A DNA stretch of 64,000 nucleotides from Diploscapter coronatus (lineage: Eukaryota; Nematoda; Chromadorea; Rhabditida; Rhabditidae): the NCBI GenBank assembly GCA_964036155.1, contig OZ038423.1:40191249-40255248 (forward strand), written 5' to 3'. Within the stretch, counting starts at the first letter, position 1; the number at the start of each line of letters is the position of its first letter. The position numbers and the translations under genes are program-made. This document shows positions 10,982-23,836 of this stretch, piece by piece. The notes below the pieces were generated by a model. It was not told where the DNA came from. It saw nothing but the letters and a program-made list of their open reading frames with translations, and did no database searches.

Positions 10982-13900
10982 ATGTCAATTCGCCTTCTCT
11001 CTCTGCTGTCCCTCGTTTTTCTGCCAGCCGTCTCTTACGGTTCAGTCGATTTCGAGAACGCTCGAGTTGTCGGTAAGAAAGGGAAAACATATTGCCCAAC
11101 GGCAGAATCAGCGACGTGTCAAAAATATCGCGGTCTCCGAAAAGATGTGTCGGAATTTTTTTTCATCGAAAAAGTCCAATTACGAGTGATCCTTCGGTCT
11201 AATGAAAGTGAGTGTATCTTGTAAGCACTCGGTTCAATACTCGTGGCTTGCCTACTACACTCTCACTACTACGAGTGTAAGCAAGGAAGGGAAAGGCAAG
11301 TAAAAGGATGCCCAAGGCCTTCGCTGTGCATCTACAAAGGCAATACGCCGTGCGATGGAGCGAGGATCTAGTTGGCTAGATTGAGATACGCGACTTTTGC
11401 TTGGGTAAAAAGGGAAGAGAAACGCTGCGGCGGCAAACAAAAAATAGACGGCGCCGTAAGCAATCGCCACTTGACGGACTTCCTTCTGCTTTCTGCCTTC
11501 TCATTTTCACTTTCCACTCTCTAATTATACTCAATCCCTAATTGTTTTTCAATGACAATACTACGAGTATCTAATTGACAAACCCATTACAAAGTGGACA
11601 AAATTCGAGAGTCGAAAAAAATGTTGCTAAAAATAAATTTTGAAGACGAACTATTTTAGGAATGCCAAAGTTGATTTGCTCAAATAAATCCATGTTGTTG
11701 AATTTCGAAACAAATATCTCATTTCAAGGACGAGTCACTGTAAGTGATAATTTGATTTACCAACTCAGGAATGATATGACTTTTTGTCAACAGTTAAAAG
11801 CTGGAGAAGATTTCAGGAAAAGAAGAGCGGTAGAGATTGGATTCTCACTTTGTAAAAAAAGTCCTATCTTTTCTGAAATTTCACTTGATTATAGACGTGG
11901 GCAAGTTTCAGGTAATAAACAAATCTCTGGTTCCCGGTTGCAAAAAGGAGTACTCAGCGAATATCGTCAAGCAGGCATCCATGAAAATCGACGCTGAGAA
12001 ATGCGCAGATATAAAATATCTACAGGTTTATTCCTTTTCAGTAGATTTTTGAAAATTGTAGATCTTTTGCATAAAAAGTTGGCTTTGGATCATGAAAGTC
12101 ATCGGTATCAAGATGAAAAGAATCTTATAATTAGCATTTAAATGTTAGAAACGATTTAATCTAATCCTATTGTATCGTTCTATTGAAAGAATTCCAATTT
12201 ATAATAAAGTGGAAATTTTAGTTAATCTTCTAAGAATGGACAATAACTAAAGGTGAATTTAGTCTGGTGATCGATCCCTCGAGGCAATTATCCAAATAAG
12301 TTTCCATCCTCTGGTTGTGACGGGCAGCGATCGAATCTACAGGCTGCAATGCATCGATCATCAGCCACAAGACGGCAAGAATTTCTTTCAAGAATCGTAA
12401 GACATACTCTAGAAAGCAATTTTGAATTTAAAACTCTAGGGATTGCAAACACATCGTTCGAGCTGCAAGCACTTTCCTAAACGAAACGGAATATTCTATT
12501 GGGGATTCTGTTGTTCACGAATGGTCGTGCAATAAGACTATCATTGAAGGTTTCAGAAATTCTATCACCTTTTATTATGATCATCTGCCATTATGTTACA
12601 ACTTTATTCGTAGTTTGTAATCGACAGTGACAAAGTAGGAAAGGAAGTGATTTCTTGTAAATTAAAGAGTTGACCTCTGTAGACTTGTGAAGTGTCTCTC
12701 TTGTTTTCTTTTTCCAGGAGACATCACGCTGCTGAATTAAAAGATCTCTATTTATTTCATTACAAACTCCATCACTCTCAATTCGTCAATTACAATTTGA
12801 CAATTTGTTTGTCTTGAAGAAATTACGATACTAAGTCGAAAAATAGCAAGTCGATATCGAATTCTTTTTAATTAGAACACTTTTGCATCATAAAGCCTTC
12901 AGGAATGGGACCAACAAATGCGTTCCTAACAAACTGTTTGGCCGTATCACAAGATGGGAAAGTTATAAGGATAATCGACGATAACGGGTAGGAATGATCG
13001 AAATCTCGAGTTTTCAATTATTTAGAGTTTAGTTGCATAATTGACTCTGAATTGATGGGCGAACTCAGCTACAGCAGTTACTACCCGAAGATCTATGCCA
13101 GATCGAGAGTGTTTCAGCTGATCAGCAGTTTGAGGCAAATTGAATTTATTCAAACATCATTGTCCCTATGATTTCAGATATCGTTTCGAATGCTTCGTCG
13201 ATGTCTGTATGAAGAAGAACGGAACATGCACTGATCGAGTATTCGTATGTCACTTCTCAATTTTGTTGATCTTTTTCTCTGGGAAAAATAAATTTAGCCA
13301 CCTCGCTGTTCGTTTACTCGGGAAGAAATCATCAAACGAGAAGAGCAAAAGTCCAAGAAACTTCCGATAGTATCTACAGACAAACTGTTGACCGGTTACA
13401 ATTCTGCCACAAACGTTGTTAAATCGTGGAAAACTATAATTTGCAGGGGCTGCCATTTCCGGATTCGACAAGCGATTCAAAGTAATCAGTCCATGGATTA
13501 CTGTAACGGCAAACCAGTATATGAATACTGGCAACATTCACGAGCGATATTTCATCCGGGGAATTGTCAATCGAACTCTGAACGAGGACGATCTAGAAGA
13601 AGACCAGCCTGACCATTTCTTGATGGGAATCTCTTACAGGTCTAAATACTCTACTGGTTTTTTTTTAATAATATCTTGAGAAATTCCAGAGGATCGAAAC
13701 TCGTTCATCCTTTTGGACCAAACAAACCTCTCAAATTCTGGCAACTACCGAATCGAATAGGACTCAAGAAGACCATTGAAAAACTAGCGTTGGAGGTTAT
13801 TTTTCGCCGAGAAGTCAATATTCTGTCATTTTTTCAGAAGAAGATCAAGAAACCTGCGAAATTGAAACTGTACAAAAACTTCGAACCGAACAACTCAACT

Positions 13901-15341
13901 ATTCTTCCGACACTTGTTCACGTACCCAATGAAAACAATCTGAATTCAACAAGTTTGATTTCAACGACATCAGAAATATCCACAACAACAAGGCAACTCA
14001 TTTCGCTAAATCATAAACTCTGCCTCATTTTAGCGATGAGAAGACACAAGACTTGTCTATTCCAAAGAAGAAGAAAATCGACATCAAACGACCACATCTG
14101 AGGCTAAATCCTATTCCAGTCCCTCCAGATCTACCGCCCATATTCCAAAGAAATAAGGATGAGAACAACACTCTAGAGGATGTTGATTCAACAGCTATCA
14201 GGCACGGATATATCAACGATCAATTGATATCGTTACTAATTTTAGCAGTACCACAATATCAGCTGAAAAATCCGAAAGAGATCGCGAACATAGAGCCGAT
14301 TCCGAATCCTCGCTAGAAAATCTAAATGGAAAGGTAATCGTTCAGTCTAATAAGGGAGTTGCCAAATAGGAACTTCCCTTATAAGACCAATATTTTCACT
14401 AAATTAGGCTCCAAATCATGAGTATCACGAGGACAGTCCATCTACCTTGCCTTTCCTTGCGACTGACAGGACGTTTGAGCCTGAAGAGGAAGAAGCTAAA
14501 ACGACGTCTATTGGACCTGGTATAAATCTATTACATTTAAAAAATTTTTAATTTCTCAAAAAATACAGAATCGAAACTTCTTCACGACTGGCGTTTGGAT
14601 GACAGCGTCATCAACGACACTGACATTCTGCTTCCTTCTGGCAGGCAGATGATTTACTGCGGAAATAGCACGGAGGAAATTATGGTTCGTACCTCACAGA
14701 CATATCTTAATGAAGATCTTCTTCATCGAACCTGAACTATTAAAATCAGGCTCGGATGAAATTGACTGGCGTCGAGTACCTGCTTATCGTTTGGTCCTTC
14801 GGCTCTGTTCTCGTTTGGATTTGTATTCTGGCCACTTGTCTATATCAACGATCAAGGAAGAGGAATTGGCTTCAAATGCGGTATCGGATTTATCATAAAT
14901 TTACAACTTTAATAAATAACAGTGAAGAGAAATTTGAATGCAAATAGAAGTTCAAAAAGGTTTAATTTTCTGGAAACCTTCAATTAGTATTTTCCTCATA
15001 AGTTGTAGAATAGGACCACGCGAAATTGAAAATTTTTAAATTTGACGTAGAAGAAGTTACTTGGTCTTTCGAAAGAAAAACAGCAAGTTTCCAACCTAAC
15101 AAACTTAACGTCGATGCTTTGCTGGGTCTGTTGCAAAATGAAATTTCTTTATCTTCTATTAGAAAATAAAATCTCGTACACAACTACATTCTGATATTTT
15201 AGAGATTCGAATGCGCCCTCAACGAACATGCAGCCCTGCTCGATTCATTCACCGGAACAATCTTGGGCACAGCAATATCGAAATTATGAGAACAATCGAG
15301 GGGCCAGCGAAGATTTAACCGTCAGCAATAGAAGTTTCTGA
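10982..15341 (+). CDS. Cuticlin-like ZP-domain membrane protein
   Basis: About 18 exons. Exon 10982-11072 encodes a signal peptide (MSIRLLSLLSLVFLPAVSYG). The ZP domain follows: GMPKLICSN and FQGRV (11660-11739), VINKSLVPGC (11912-12025), QISFHPLVVTGSDRIYRLQC (12263-12396), SIGDSVVHEWSC (12440-12549), HFCIIKPSG (12876-12987) and YRFECFVDVCMKKNGTC (13178-13244). These match the order and Cys spacing of nematode cuticlins. A long charged region follows, then a transmembrane helix (LLIVWSFGSVLVWICILAT, exon 14750-14880) and a cytoplasmic tail ending at TGA 15339-15341. Cuticlins polymerise in cuticle layers such as alae. AATAAA lies at 15445-15450. Three introns need GC rather than GT donors: 13135-13177, 13993-14033 and 14202-14245. 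The ATG at 10982 was chosen because an ATG five bases upstream meets a stop at once. Confidence 0.9.
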
Positions 15342-15750
15342 TAGTAGTCAGCTATCGTATCAGATTTACTGAATAATAATTGGAGCTTTAAGATTTCTAT
15401 GATTGCAATCATTTTGTACCAAATCTACATTTGTCTTTCATGGCAATAAACGATATTTATTCATCTACATTTTCATGTCATAGATCGTGAATGAGCAATA
15501 AATTATGGCAAAGATCAATAAGTAATTAAATTTTAGGAATGAATTAGTGATTAGTCTTTCGAAAGTTCGTGAAAGACAGAGTAATAAATAAGTAAGAGTT
15601 CTTAATTTTCTAAACTGCGAGCCAGATTACGTAGTACTTCTTCATTAAAGAATTTAGTCTAGTTCAATTACGGACTTTTCTTTCAACAAATTTCAACATA
15701 TGAAAATTCGTCCATGAAATATCATCGAGTGTTTCTGGTTGTCATCGGAA
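15342..15750. other. Convergent 3' intergenic region
   Basis: Space between the cuticlin stop and the stop of the minus-strand membrane protein. It contains the + strand AATAAA at 15445-15450 and nothing else I can support. Confidence 0.6.
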
Positions 15751-18700
15751 TCAAAACGAAGTTCGCTCATTCGAGATGACAACTCTCGGTTCGGCATAGT
15801 GGATCGTATCACTTCTGCTGCTGTTACTGTAGCTACAATTTGCAACTACAGGAGCGATGGATGAAGTCGAGAGTTCGTTGTTGGATATGACGAAGGGAGG
15901 GGAGCAGAAGGGTCCGTGAGGAGGTTGGGTGAGGAGATGGAAGCTGACTGATAGGGACTGAGCAGAGAGGAAGAGTTGAAGGCACAGGATGGCAAGTAAG
16001 AGGACGTACGAGGAATACAGCACCACCAGACTGAAATAATTTAGTTTTGGCATCATCAGTCAGTAACAAATTAGCTTTAACAGAAATTCTTCATAGTCCC
16101 GTTTCTCCGAATTTTAAAGTTGGCTATCTGTTCGCTGTTTTCCGAAATTCAAAATAACTAATCATGCTCAAATATGGAACACACGTCCTTTCACCGTTTC
16201 AATCGGAAACACTACTACATCGTAATATGCGAAATTAACGACTTTTATGGATATCAGCCTCGTCATGGAATATGGAAATAGTGCAAGTGGCTTACTTCAA
16301 TTGTGAAATCGGTCCGGTTTGTGGATAAATAACGAGAAGTTGAGCGTTCGAAATGATCGAAGTAAAGCGAGCAGGTGTCAACAAGTAAACGATGAGCAGA
16401 ATTATACAAAGTCTGAAACGCCGCTAACTTTACGTAGAAAAAATCATTCAATGTCCAACATTTGGATGAGAAAAGCTGAAAGCTGTACGCCAAGAAGTCG
16501 CTGTGTGAAGGCGAAGAACATGAAGACTGAAGCGAGCATGAAGTACAGCGATAAGAGCGACTCTTTCAGGCCATAGCCATACAAAGACAAGGCTGTCTTC
16601 TGCCTGAAGCCGAATTTTCAAGAATTCATACGATTTCTTCCAAACCATTTTTCATCATATTCAACGAGTGTTTTGGTGCAAGCGTAGGCTGCAAAAGCAA
16701 CTCCAATTCCAGATACAATCACTAATCCGAGAGAAACACAAACAGTCGTTAGATTTATCTGCAATTCTTTAGCCTGTCATTACTATTAGTCTTTCTTTCT
16801 CGGCATTCAAAACAGTCAATACTTGTAAATCCGTATGGGTTTACAGTCATTAATTACCTATTCACTTGAGAAAAATCTTCAGATCTGCAATTCTCTTGCC
16901 AATGTAGCCAATTCCTGTTCGCACAAATAGGAAATTTTCGCATTTTCAGAGACTACTCGATTCGTTTTTGCCGGCATCGCTTCGCAACAAATTATTTCCT
17001 TTCGATATGTTATGTTTCCCACACGGATCTAATTTGCTTTCGCTGAGTTTATTAACCTGAATCAGCTGTCTTCGTTTACAAAGTGCCATTGTCGCGAGAG
17101 TCAAAGTTATCGATGGCAGAATGAGCACTGCAAAGTACCCGAGTGCCAAAACGATGATGTAAACTATGTAAGTAGAGCTGAAATCAGCAATCAGCATGAA
17201 AAACCAATAAATGAAGTCCTGCCTAATGATGTTCTGTTGAACAAATGAGAAATTGATGTCCAAAGCGAAGTAGTAGATCTCATCGAACCAGGATATTATC
17301 GCTAGCAGTGAAAAGACTATGTGGAGTATCTGGAAGATCATACTATCTTTTATCAAAGACGCTTCGATGGTTGTTGACTATTGGTCTCAGTTCATCACCA
17401 TTCTCGAGACTTCCTTCTGGAACAGGCCCAGAAAAATATTCACAGAAATCATAATTCATTTCTCTCACACCTACCACTTACTGATAGTTACTATGACTGT
17501 CCATTATTTATTATTTAACGAAAATAACAAATAACGCGATTTTTACACGTGAAAAAAACATACAAGCATGCATTACAGGCATACAGGTATCCGAGTTGTT
17601 TCACAGGTTCTCTTAATTTTTCTCGCTCCATTTTTAATTCTTTTCCATCGCCAACTTTGTGAAACAACGGGAAATGCGACAATGCACCCGCTCGCTTTTG
17701 ATGTATAAGAATCGCATTATTTATCATCTTCATCCAGTAATCGGACGTTCAAAAATGATGGAGAAATCGAAAACCTGCATCAAGGATCGACAGCTTCTTG
17801 TCAGAGGCCAGAATCCGCATAGAGCAGCGATTCCTTGCAGGACTGAAGGAACGAAACATCCAAGCGAGGCTTCCACGGACAGGGCTTGGTTCTTCTGACG
17901 AAAGGCGGAAGAAAAACCAAAGTTCTCTGGACTTTCCAGATCAAGCAATCTTGTTGGAATCTCCTGTAATCTCCACTCATCTCCTAATCAGACGAATTTG
18001 GACTACCCTATACAAATTATTGGCTCTGAGAGCTGCCAGCACGAGAATAGCTACGGAAACGACGAGCTGAATCAAGGCAAGTAGACAATAAGCAATCAAC
18101 GATGGAGTTGGTTTCCAGGTTTTACTGAAATGTATGGTTTAATCTAAACAATAATATTTCCATGATCTTTTTACTTATTCTTTCGAGACAAAATAGGTCT
18201 TGCACTACTCGAGCTCGGTGAAGGCACATCATTTTCGTCCAGGAACTTGAACTCATCGTAAATCTGAAAAATGATGATATTTCTCTTTCCAAAATTTTCC
18301 ATTTTTCAAAACAATGAAGAAAAAGGACAATTTTCGATTTTCCCTTTGCCGATTTTATGTCACAAGATCGGCTTACGAATTGCAGAATGAGGCAAAATAA
18401 CGCCAGCTGACTAAAATTGTGCAATCAGTAGACAAAAAAACCGGAGCTAAAGGTTGAAATTGGGTGGACGAAAAATCGATAATTTACAACAGGGATTTTC
18501 AAAATTTTTGTTTAAAAAATCGTAATCGGAACCCAAGTCGGAATTAAAATTTGTCGTAACTCCGGAATCGGAATTGCGACACCCCTGATATATAGGAAAA
18601 GAAAACTAACAGTTTCAATTGCATTTTCGTCGAACGTGTCGTAGTTCTTCGATCGTCCTTTCTTCTTCGAACCAACAACTTCTTGTCTCTGAATTTTACA

Positions 18701-19025
18701 GTAAACAAAATAATGTAAACTTGATGACAAATTACATTAAGTTCTTTATCGATATTGTTATTCTGGCTGACAGAGAGTTGTTTCGTCCTAATCCTTGGGA
18801 TCGGCCCGCTGTACGGGTCTTTTTCCACAGCCCTCGGTCCTGTCATAGGCTCTGATCGTCTTTGATATCGAACCTGAATTGGTTATCGATGAAAATATCA
18901 ATGATTCACAGCAAATGTATGACGGATTATCGTACAGTTTCAGTGACAGTCTCGCTTTTCTGAATCACTGGACGGGCCAGGCGGAAATTCGATGAAGGCC
19001 CAGGCTGAGAACTGTATGGCGCCAT
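15751..19025 (-). CDS. Multi-pass membrane protein, family not recognised
   Basis: Reads from ATG at 19025 to TGA at 15751-15753. A polar Arg/Lys/Ser-rich N-terminal region comes from four small exons (about 19025-18190). Hydrophobic segments follow in order: SLIAYCLLALIQLVVSVAIL (about 18000-18125), SLGCFVPSVLQGIAALCGFW (17760-17950), ILHIVFSLLAIISWF and YIVYIIVLALGYFAVLIL (17065-17330), VSLGLVIVSGIGVAFAAY (16645-16760), SLYFMLASVFMFFAF (16460-16608) and YSSYVLLLAILCLQLFL (15751-16034). At least seven helices result, perhaps two four-helix halves. The tail has several NxS/T sites and a Ser-rich stretch. A TTCAG acceptor stands directly before the ATG (TTCAG|AATG), so the transcript may be trans-spliced there. 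Exon joins are in phase, but one exon could be missing between 17750 and 17340 or near 16350. I could not assign a family; tetraspan or claudin-like proteins are possible. Confidence 0.72.
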
Positions 19026-20568
19026 TCTGAAGATAAAAAATACTTCTTCAATAAATTAGTCTATATTTTTAGCAAACCCAGGAGCACTTTCACCAGAAAA
19101 ATACAATATATGAAGATATGGAGGATGGATAGTTGGAGACAAAAATTTGAGCCATAAATTATCACGAGTCGCGAAATTTTTAACATATTTTTTGCTAGAG
19201 ATACGACATTGTGAAGGAAATATTATGTGGGGACAAAGTAGCATGAAATTTTCGACGATAGTGCCTCCATAGATCTGAATTCTAGTAACCTAGAAGCTAG
19301 CCAAATGAAAGCGTATAATTCAGACCAGACAAACAATGAATCAATTGTTGAAAACTTCGATTGGATATTGAAATTTACACCTCACAAAAAGGAATAAACT
19401 GACCAGGAGATGCACAAATAGAAAGGGAAAGAAGGGAAGTAAAAGAGGGGAAAACTGAGAATCCGGTCCAAAACAGGGCAGGGCAAAGTGCGTGGGAAGT
19501 CATGCAGATTCGAGACGAGCCAAGTGAAAAATGTACGAATTCAGTGCAAAAAACGTGGGTAAGAATATTTAAAAAAAAAAAAGAGAAGATTTTCGATAAA
19601 AATGACTTACCTAAATTAGCAAGTAGTTAGGAATATTAGATTTTCTATCCACTAATTTGAATCACTATTTAACGGGAATTTTTCAAATCAAATTCGAACT
19701 GGAATTCGAAAATGGTTTGAATATTTATGGAGCAGTAGAATCGAATAGAGCAATTCAATACGACTCAACAGATTCGTTCGAGAGGACTAAACGAAGAGTA
19801 ATGAAATGTGAAAAGTTATACAGATAGTCGGTAAAAGATACTTTCTCTTCTTTCCCCCTTCTCTTCCTCTTACTCACTTCAACCTCTTTATTATTTCAAA
19901 TATTCCTTCTATGGAAAACGTGAAAGGCGGATTCAGATACGAAGAAAGAAAGTGAAAATGATGAAAGAGTGCGGGCAGTCGAGAGATTTGAGAGATGAAG
20001 AGAAGATGGTTTTTGCATGACAAACAGCGAACTGCAGCTGCATAGATTCGTGAATTGTTGGAATTGAGAAACAGAAGAAGTGAAGAGGAATTGGGAACCG
20101 ACGTTCTCTATGAAATGAATATGAATACAGAGAAACGAAAGAATGCGGATTGGTGAAGACCATGAACATGTGAGAGGGAAAGGAGATGCAGAAACGAGAC
20201 GAGTACAGTGCCATTGCATTTGCATAAGTCGCAACGACTTGAAAGTGGAAAGTCAAGAGAAAAGTGAAACTGAAATACTCACCGAAACTGAAACAATAGT
20301 CATTTTAAAACCCACTCAATCGATCGATAAGTAAATGAAAGCTAAATCAATTACATGAAACAGTAGAATTTGACATCAGGATAAGCCATAATTATAATTT
20401 TAATATCAAAGTGAAATATCGTTTGGATTACAATAATTCGCACATTATCCAGTCTGATTTTGTTGCATTTTTTCGCTGATAGCAATTTTTGAGGTACAAT
20501 TAATTAAAAACTACTGACTAAATTGACTAAAATCTAGAAAGAAATTAGAAACCTTTAAAACCTACGAT

Positions 20569-20730
20569 TATTCAGCCAGACGATGACTCTCAGCATGAAG
20601 AGATCCAAATATGGAGTTGCTTGCGGGAAAGGCGTAGTCTCCACAAACAGCACTTGGCGGTCACGATTCCAAGATTGCGGACAACAAATACTCCACAACC
20701 AACTTGAACACAATCAACACAGAAACTGAA
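20569..20730. other. Higher-GC segment of uncertain coding status
   Basis: About 160 bases, clearly richer in G+C than the surrounding AT-rich DNA, and bounded on both strands by acceptor-like motifs (ATTCAG before the + strand side, CATTCAG before the minus side). Several frames stay open on both strands. It could be an isolated exon, a 5' UTR exon of the minus gene at 19025, or a non-coding RNA. I cannot choose between them. Confidence 0.25.
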
Positions 20731-21467
20731 TGTGGGAAGAAACGCAACAAATCGAATATAAACAAACAAACACTTGTGTAACTATGCAAATAAATAACAA
20801 AAAACGACGAAAATTGAATTTATTAGCGAGTCAATCTTTTCGATATTAGAATGTCATATTGGAAATCGATGGCTCTTGCAATTCAACTAAAAATTGTTGT
20901 TTGCCATTGAAAGTAATATAGAGCAATTTCAGTTATCAATTGCAAAATTCTAAGACTTTTTCTTTTCAATTTAGAGCAATTGAATTTCACTGTTCATAAA
21001 TATCTATTCCATTAGTGAAGACCATCCAAATAATTAACAACTTTATTCGAAGCCATGGACTCTACTCATGATTCCATATCATGAATAGATAGGAGAGTGT
21101 TGGAAAAAAATACGTAACAAAAGTGAGCTAAAATTTGAAAACGTTCATGAATTTAAATATCTTTCGTATACCTAAAATGTTGATAACCATCATTCTTAAT
21201 TTAGCATGATCTCGTGATCACTTATTTAATTGTATGTTAAATTGTAGGAGAATCAGACTCGAGAAACTTATTGAAGCATAGATGCTAAAATAGTGCGTTT
21301 CAAATCTTTGACTCGTCAGCATTATACTTTATTTCACCCTGACCATTCCACTACTCTTCAATATCGAAAAATTGATCATTAAAAATCGATATTAGATTAC
21401 CAGTGTTTTCACAGGATTTTGGAAGATTATTCCTTTCAAAAATGATTTCTGCTTGCAAATTGCACCA

Positions 21468-21546
21468 TCTAAGCAGTCGGCTGTTGGAGGCTTTCATGTC
21501 TCATGAAAACACTGCTTAAATCTCCAACGGCACAACTACTTAAGCT
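21468..21546. ncRNA. Candidate microRNA-like hairpin
   Basis: The 5' arm TCTAAGCAGTCGGCTGTTGG (21468 onward) pairs with a 3' arm ending CAACTACTTAAGC (to 21545). The stem is about 21 pairs with two mismatches, one bulge and one G-U pair, closed by a 30-base loop that can itself fold (TTTCATG / CATGAAA). This matches precursor microRNA geometry in an otherwise empty region. I do not recognise either arm as a known microRNA, and the strand is undetermined. Confidence 0.4.
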
Positions 21547-23836
21547 GGGACAATTGTATTCGATTCAATTAAAATAACAACTTACCAAACATCGAATATT
21601 CTTTTGTAGCTTAAATGGAATAGGTGATCGTTTGGTTTAAATGATGACAGAATACTGGTAGAAAAATGTAAATAGCTGACATTCTGCCGACGAATATTTC
21701 ATTTCATTTTTAGTTTGAAATTGAAATGAATCGGAAAGTAGAAATCCGCAAAAATCGACAGGAAGAGCTGTCTGTGGCTGAGGGCTTTATACAGATCCGG
21801 CAGAAAGAGGAAAGAGAAGGGAGGGGAAGAAAAGAGGAACTCATTGACAAATAATCGAGCCGATTGCACAAATGCAATCACAATCAAAGGAAGGAAGGGG
21901 GGATTGCATATTTGGATGAATGAATGGAATGAATGAATGAAGAGAGGAGAGAGAAGCCTGTAGCAAATCGACAAATGAGTCGGATGATCGACAATTTGCA
22001 CAGCTGAGATGGAGAAATCCACAGCAATCAGTCGGCAACAAGCAGCAGAAAGGATTGTTTGTCTGTCACAAAGGAAGAGATACATGAAATTCAATGAATT
22101 ATACACGGTTTACATGCACACTCCAACTAATTCAACAGATTCACTAGCAAAAGTCCAAATTCCTCGAATAGCTTCGATTTTGTACATCTGAATGAATTAA
22201 TCCACGTAATATACGAAATTAGTAAAAAGAGAGTCGTCCATCTGTCTGATCGAAGTATCGAAAAGTCTAAATTCAGCGAAGAATCGTAGGTCAATGGTCG
22301 AAGTTAAAGTGAAACCGAGTGATGATAAATGTGTCGGACGATATCGCTTCAAGCTAACTTCCTTGTACTATAAAGAGTAGAAGCGTAACGTGAATTTTAT
22401 CGAAAGTATGAAGATGAGAACGATGGCAAAATTAATGTTTGTTCATAATTTTAATTTCAAGCTAAGAAAATTTGAATCCTGATTCTAAACCCAAAGATTT
22501 TGGCGAGAGATTATGGGTCTGAATATTCGAAAATCTAGACTCAGCAATCAGCTAAAAATAAATGAGATCAAGCTTAGTTCAGAGTATAAATGAAGAGTGC
22601 AGAAACTTCGCAGGTTGCATCGCTAATTTCGCGCATCTCACTTTCAGCTTCTCCACCTCCGTGCTCTCTCGATTTGCCTGCTATTTCCTCTCTGTGTACA
22701 TATCATTGGACAGTTATCGAGTGCCTTTGCCTTCTCCTTCTTCTTGGCCTGTGGATGCTTTTCATTCTTTTCACTCCTTCATCTCTCTCGCTGTCTTTGA
22801 AACTCTCTCAATCATTGTGCACTTTCTGATCCTTCAAAATTCAAACTTTTATCTTTGAACGATCTTTTGATAGTGAAAACAAGAATAAAGATCAAGTTAA
22901 AAAACATAGTTAGGAATAAGTTTCGACTGTACGAATGAAAGCCATTCCATAAAATCATCAAAGAGTAAATGCGCAATATTTGAATCAATAAATCTCAATG
23001 TCACAATATATAGAACGGCTAGGTGGAGTCATAGAATACGTTCGAAATTAGCAATGATCAATCAAATCGAAATATTAGTAGCCTTGTCATGTCATTGTCT
23101 CAACTTGAACATTGATTCCGTACAAGTATGCAAAAAGAATTTGAAAAGTTTCAATGCTAAAAAAAGCAATGTCGCGTGTGACCTTATAATTTCAAAATTT
23201 TTTTCCAAAATTGCTGCAAAAATCGACGATTTTCAAGTACTTTGCGGTAGTGAAGAGAAAGTTAGAATGCTAGTCTTGGACGTCATGAAATTTTGACTGC
23301 CATTCATGCACTTTTTAAAGTCACGAAAGCACAGTATAGTTCAAGGAAGTTAAATTTTTTGCCAAAATGATTTCTAGATTTCCTAGATTGATTTATGAGA
23401 TCGTTACATTTCCTTCCAAGTTCGATGATCTATTGCTCCTGTACTCGCTTCGGTAATTGTGCTTCTGCATTCTCTACAGGTTTCGCCCTCTCCTCTCTAA
23501 TTGCTCTGAACGCATCTGGACAATCCAGTTTGAATGTCATAATTCACGCGATCTATCGGCTGAAGTCTCGAATTTAGCCGTATTAGCAATGCAGCAGTGA
23601 AGAGGTGCAACTCGGTTGGCCAGTGCCTCCTCATTCGAGTCTTCAAGTGACAGTCCTCTTCTTCTGCCTTCTGCCTGCATTTGCCTGACTACTTTCACTC
23701 CCCTCCTTACTCTTACCTCATTCATAACCCACTCGCCTCAATTGGACAGCATGTTTCCCACAAATTTTTGCACTTACCTCGATTTTACATTTTTGCATCA
23801 GTAGTTTGTGGTCTATTGAAATATCTAATTTTAAGA

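Larger units (their letters stand above)
19026..23836. other. Large intergenic region
   Basis: Non-coding as far as I can see. It holds purine-rich tracts on the + strand (19400-19470, 21780-21960) and a pyrimidine-rich tract at 22660-22790. It also holds an ambiguous segment at 20569-20730 and a microRNA-like hairpin at 21468-21546, both listed separately. Long minus-strand frames at 19896-20256 and 21699-22106 are composition artefacts. Confidence 0.5.

Noticed and set aside
19896..20256. Minus-strand frames of 112 and 107 codons
   Set aside because: Purine-rich + strand tract gives open minus frames; two frames are open at once and no splice partners are seen.
21699..22106. Minus-strand frame of 135 codons
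   Set aside because: Same composition effect; the hydrophobic residues come from TTC/CTT codons in a low-complexity tract.
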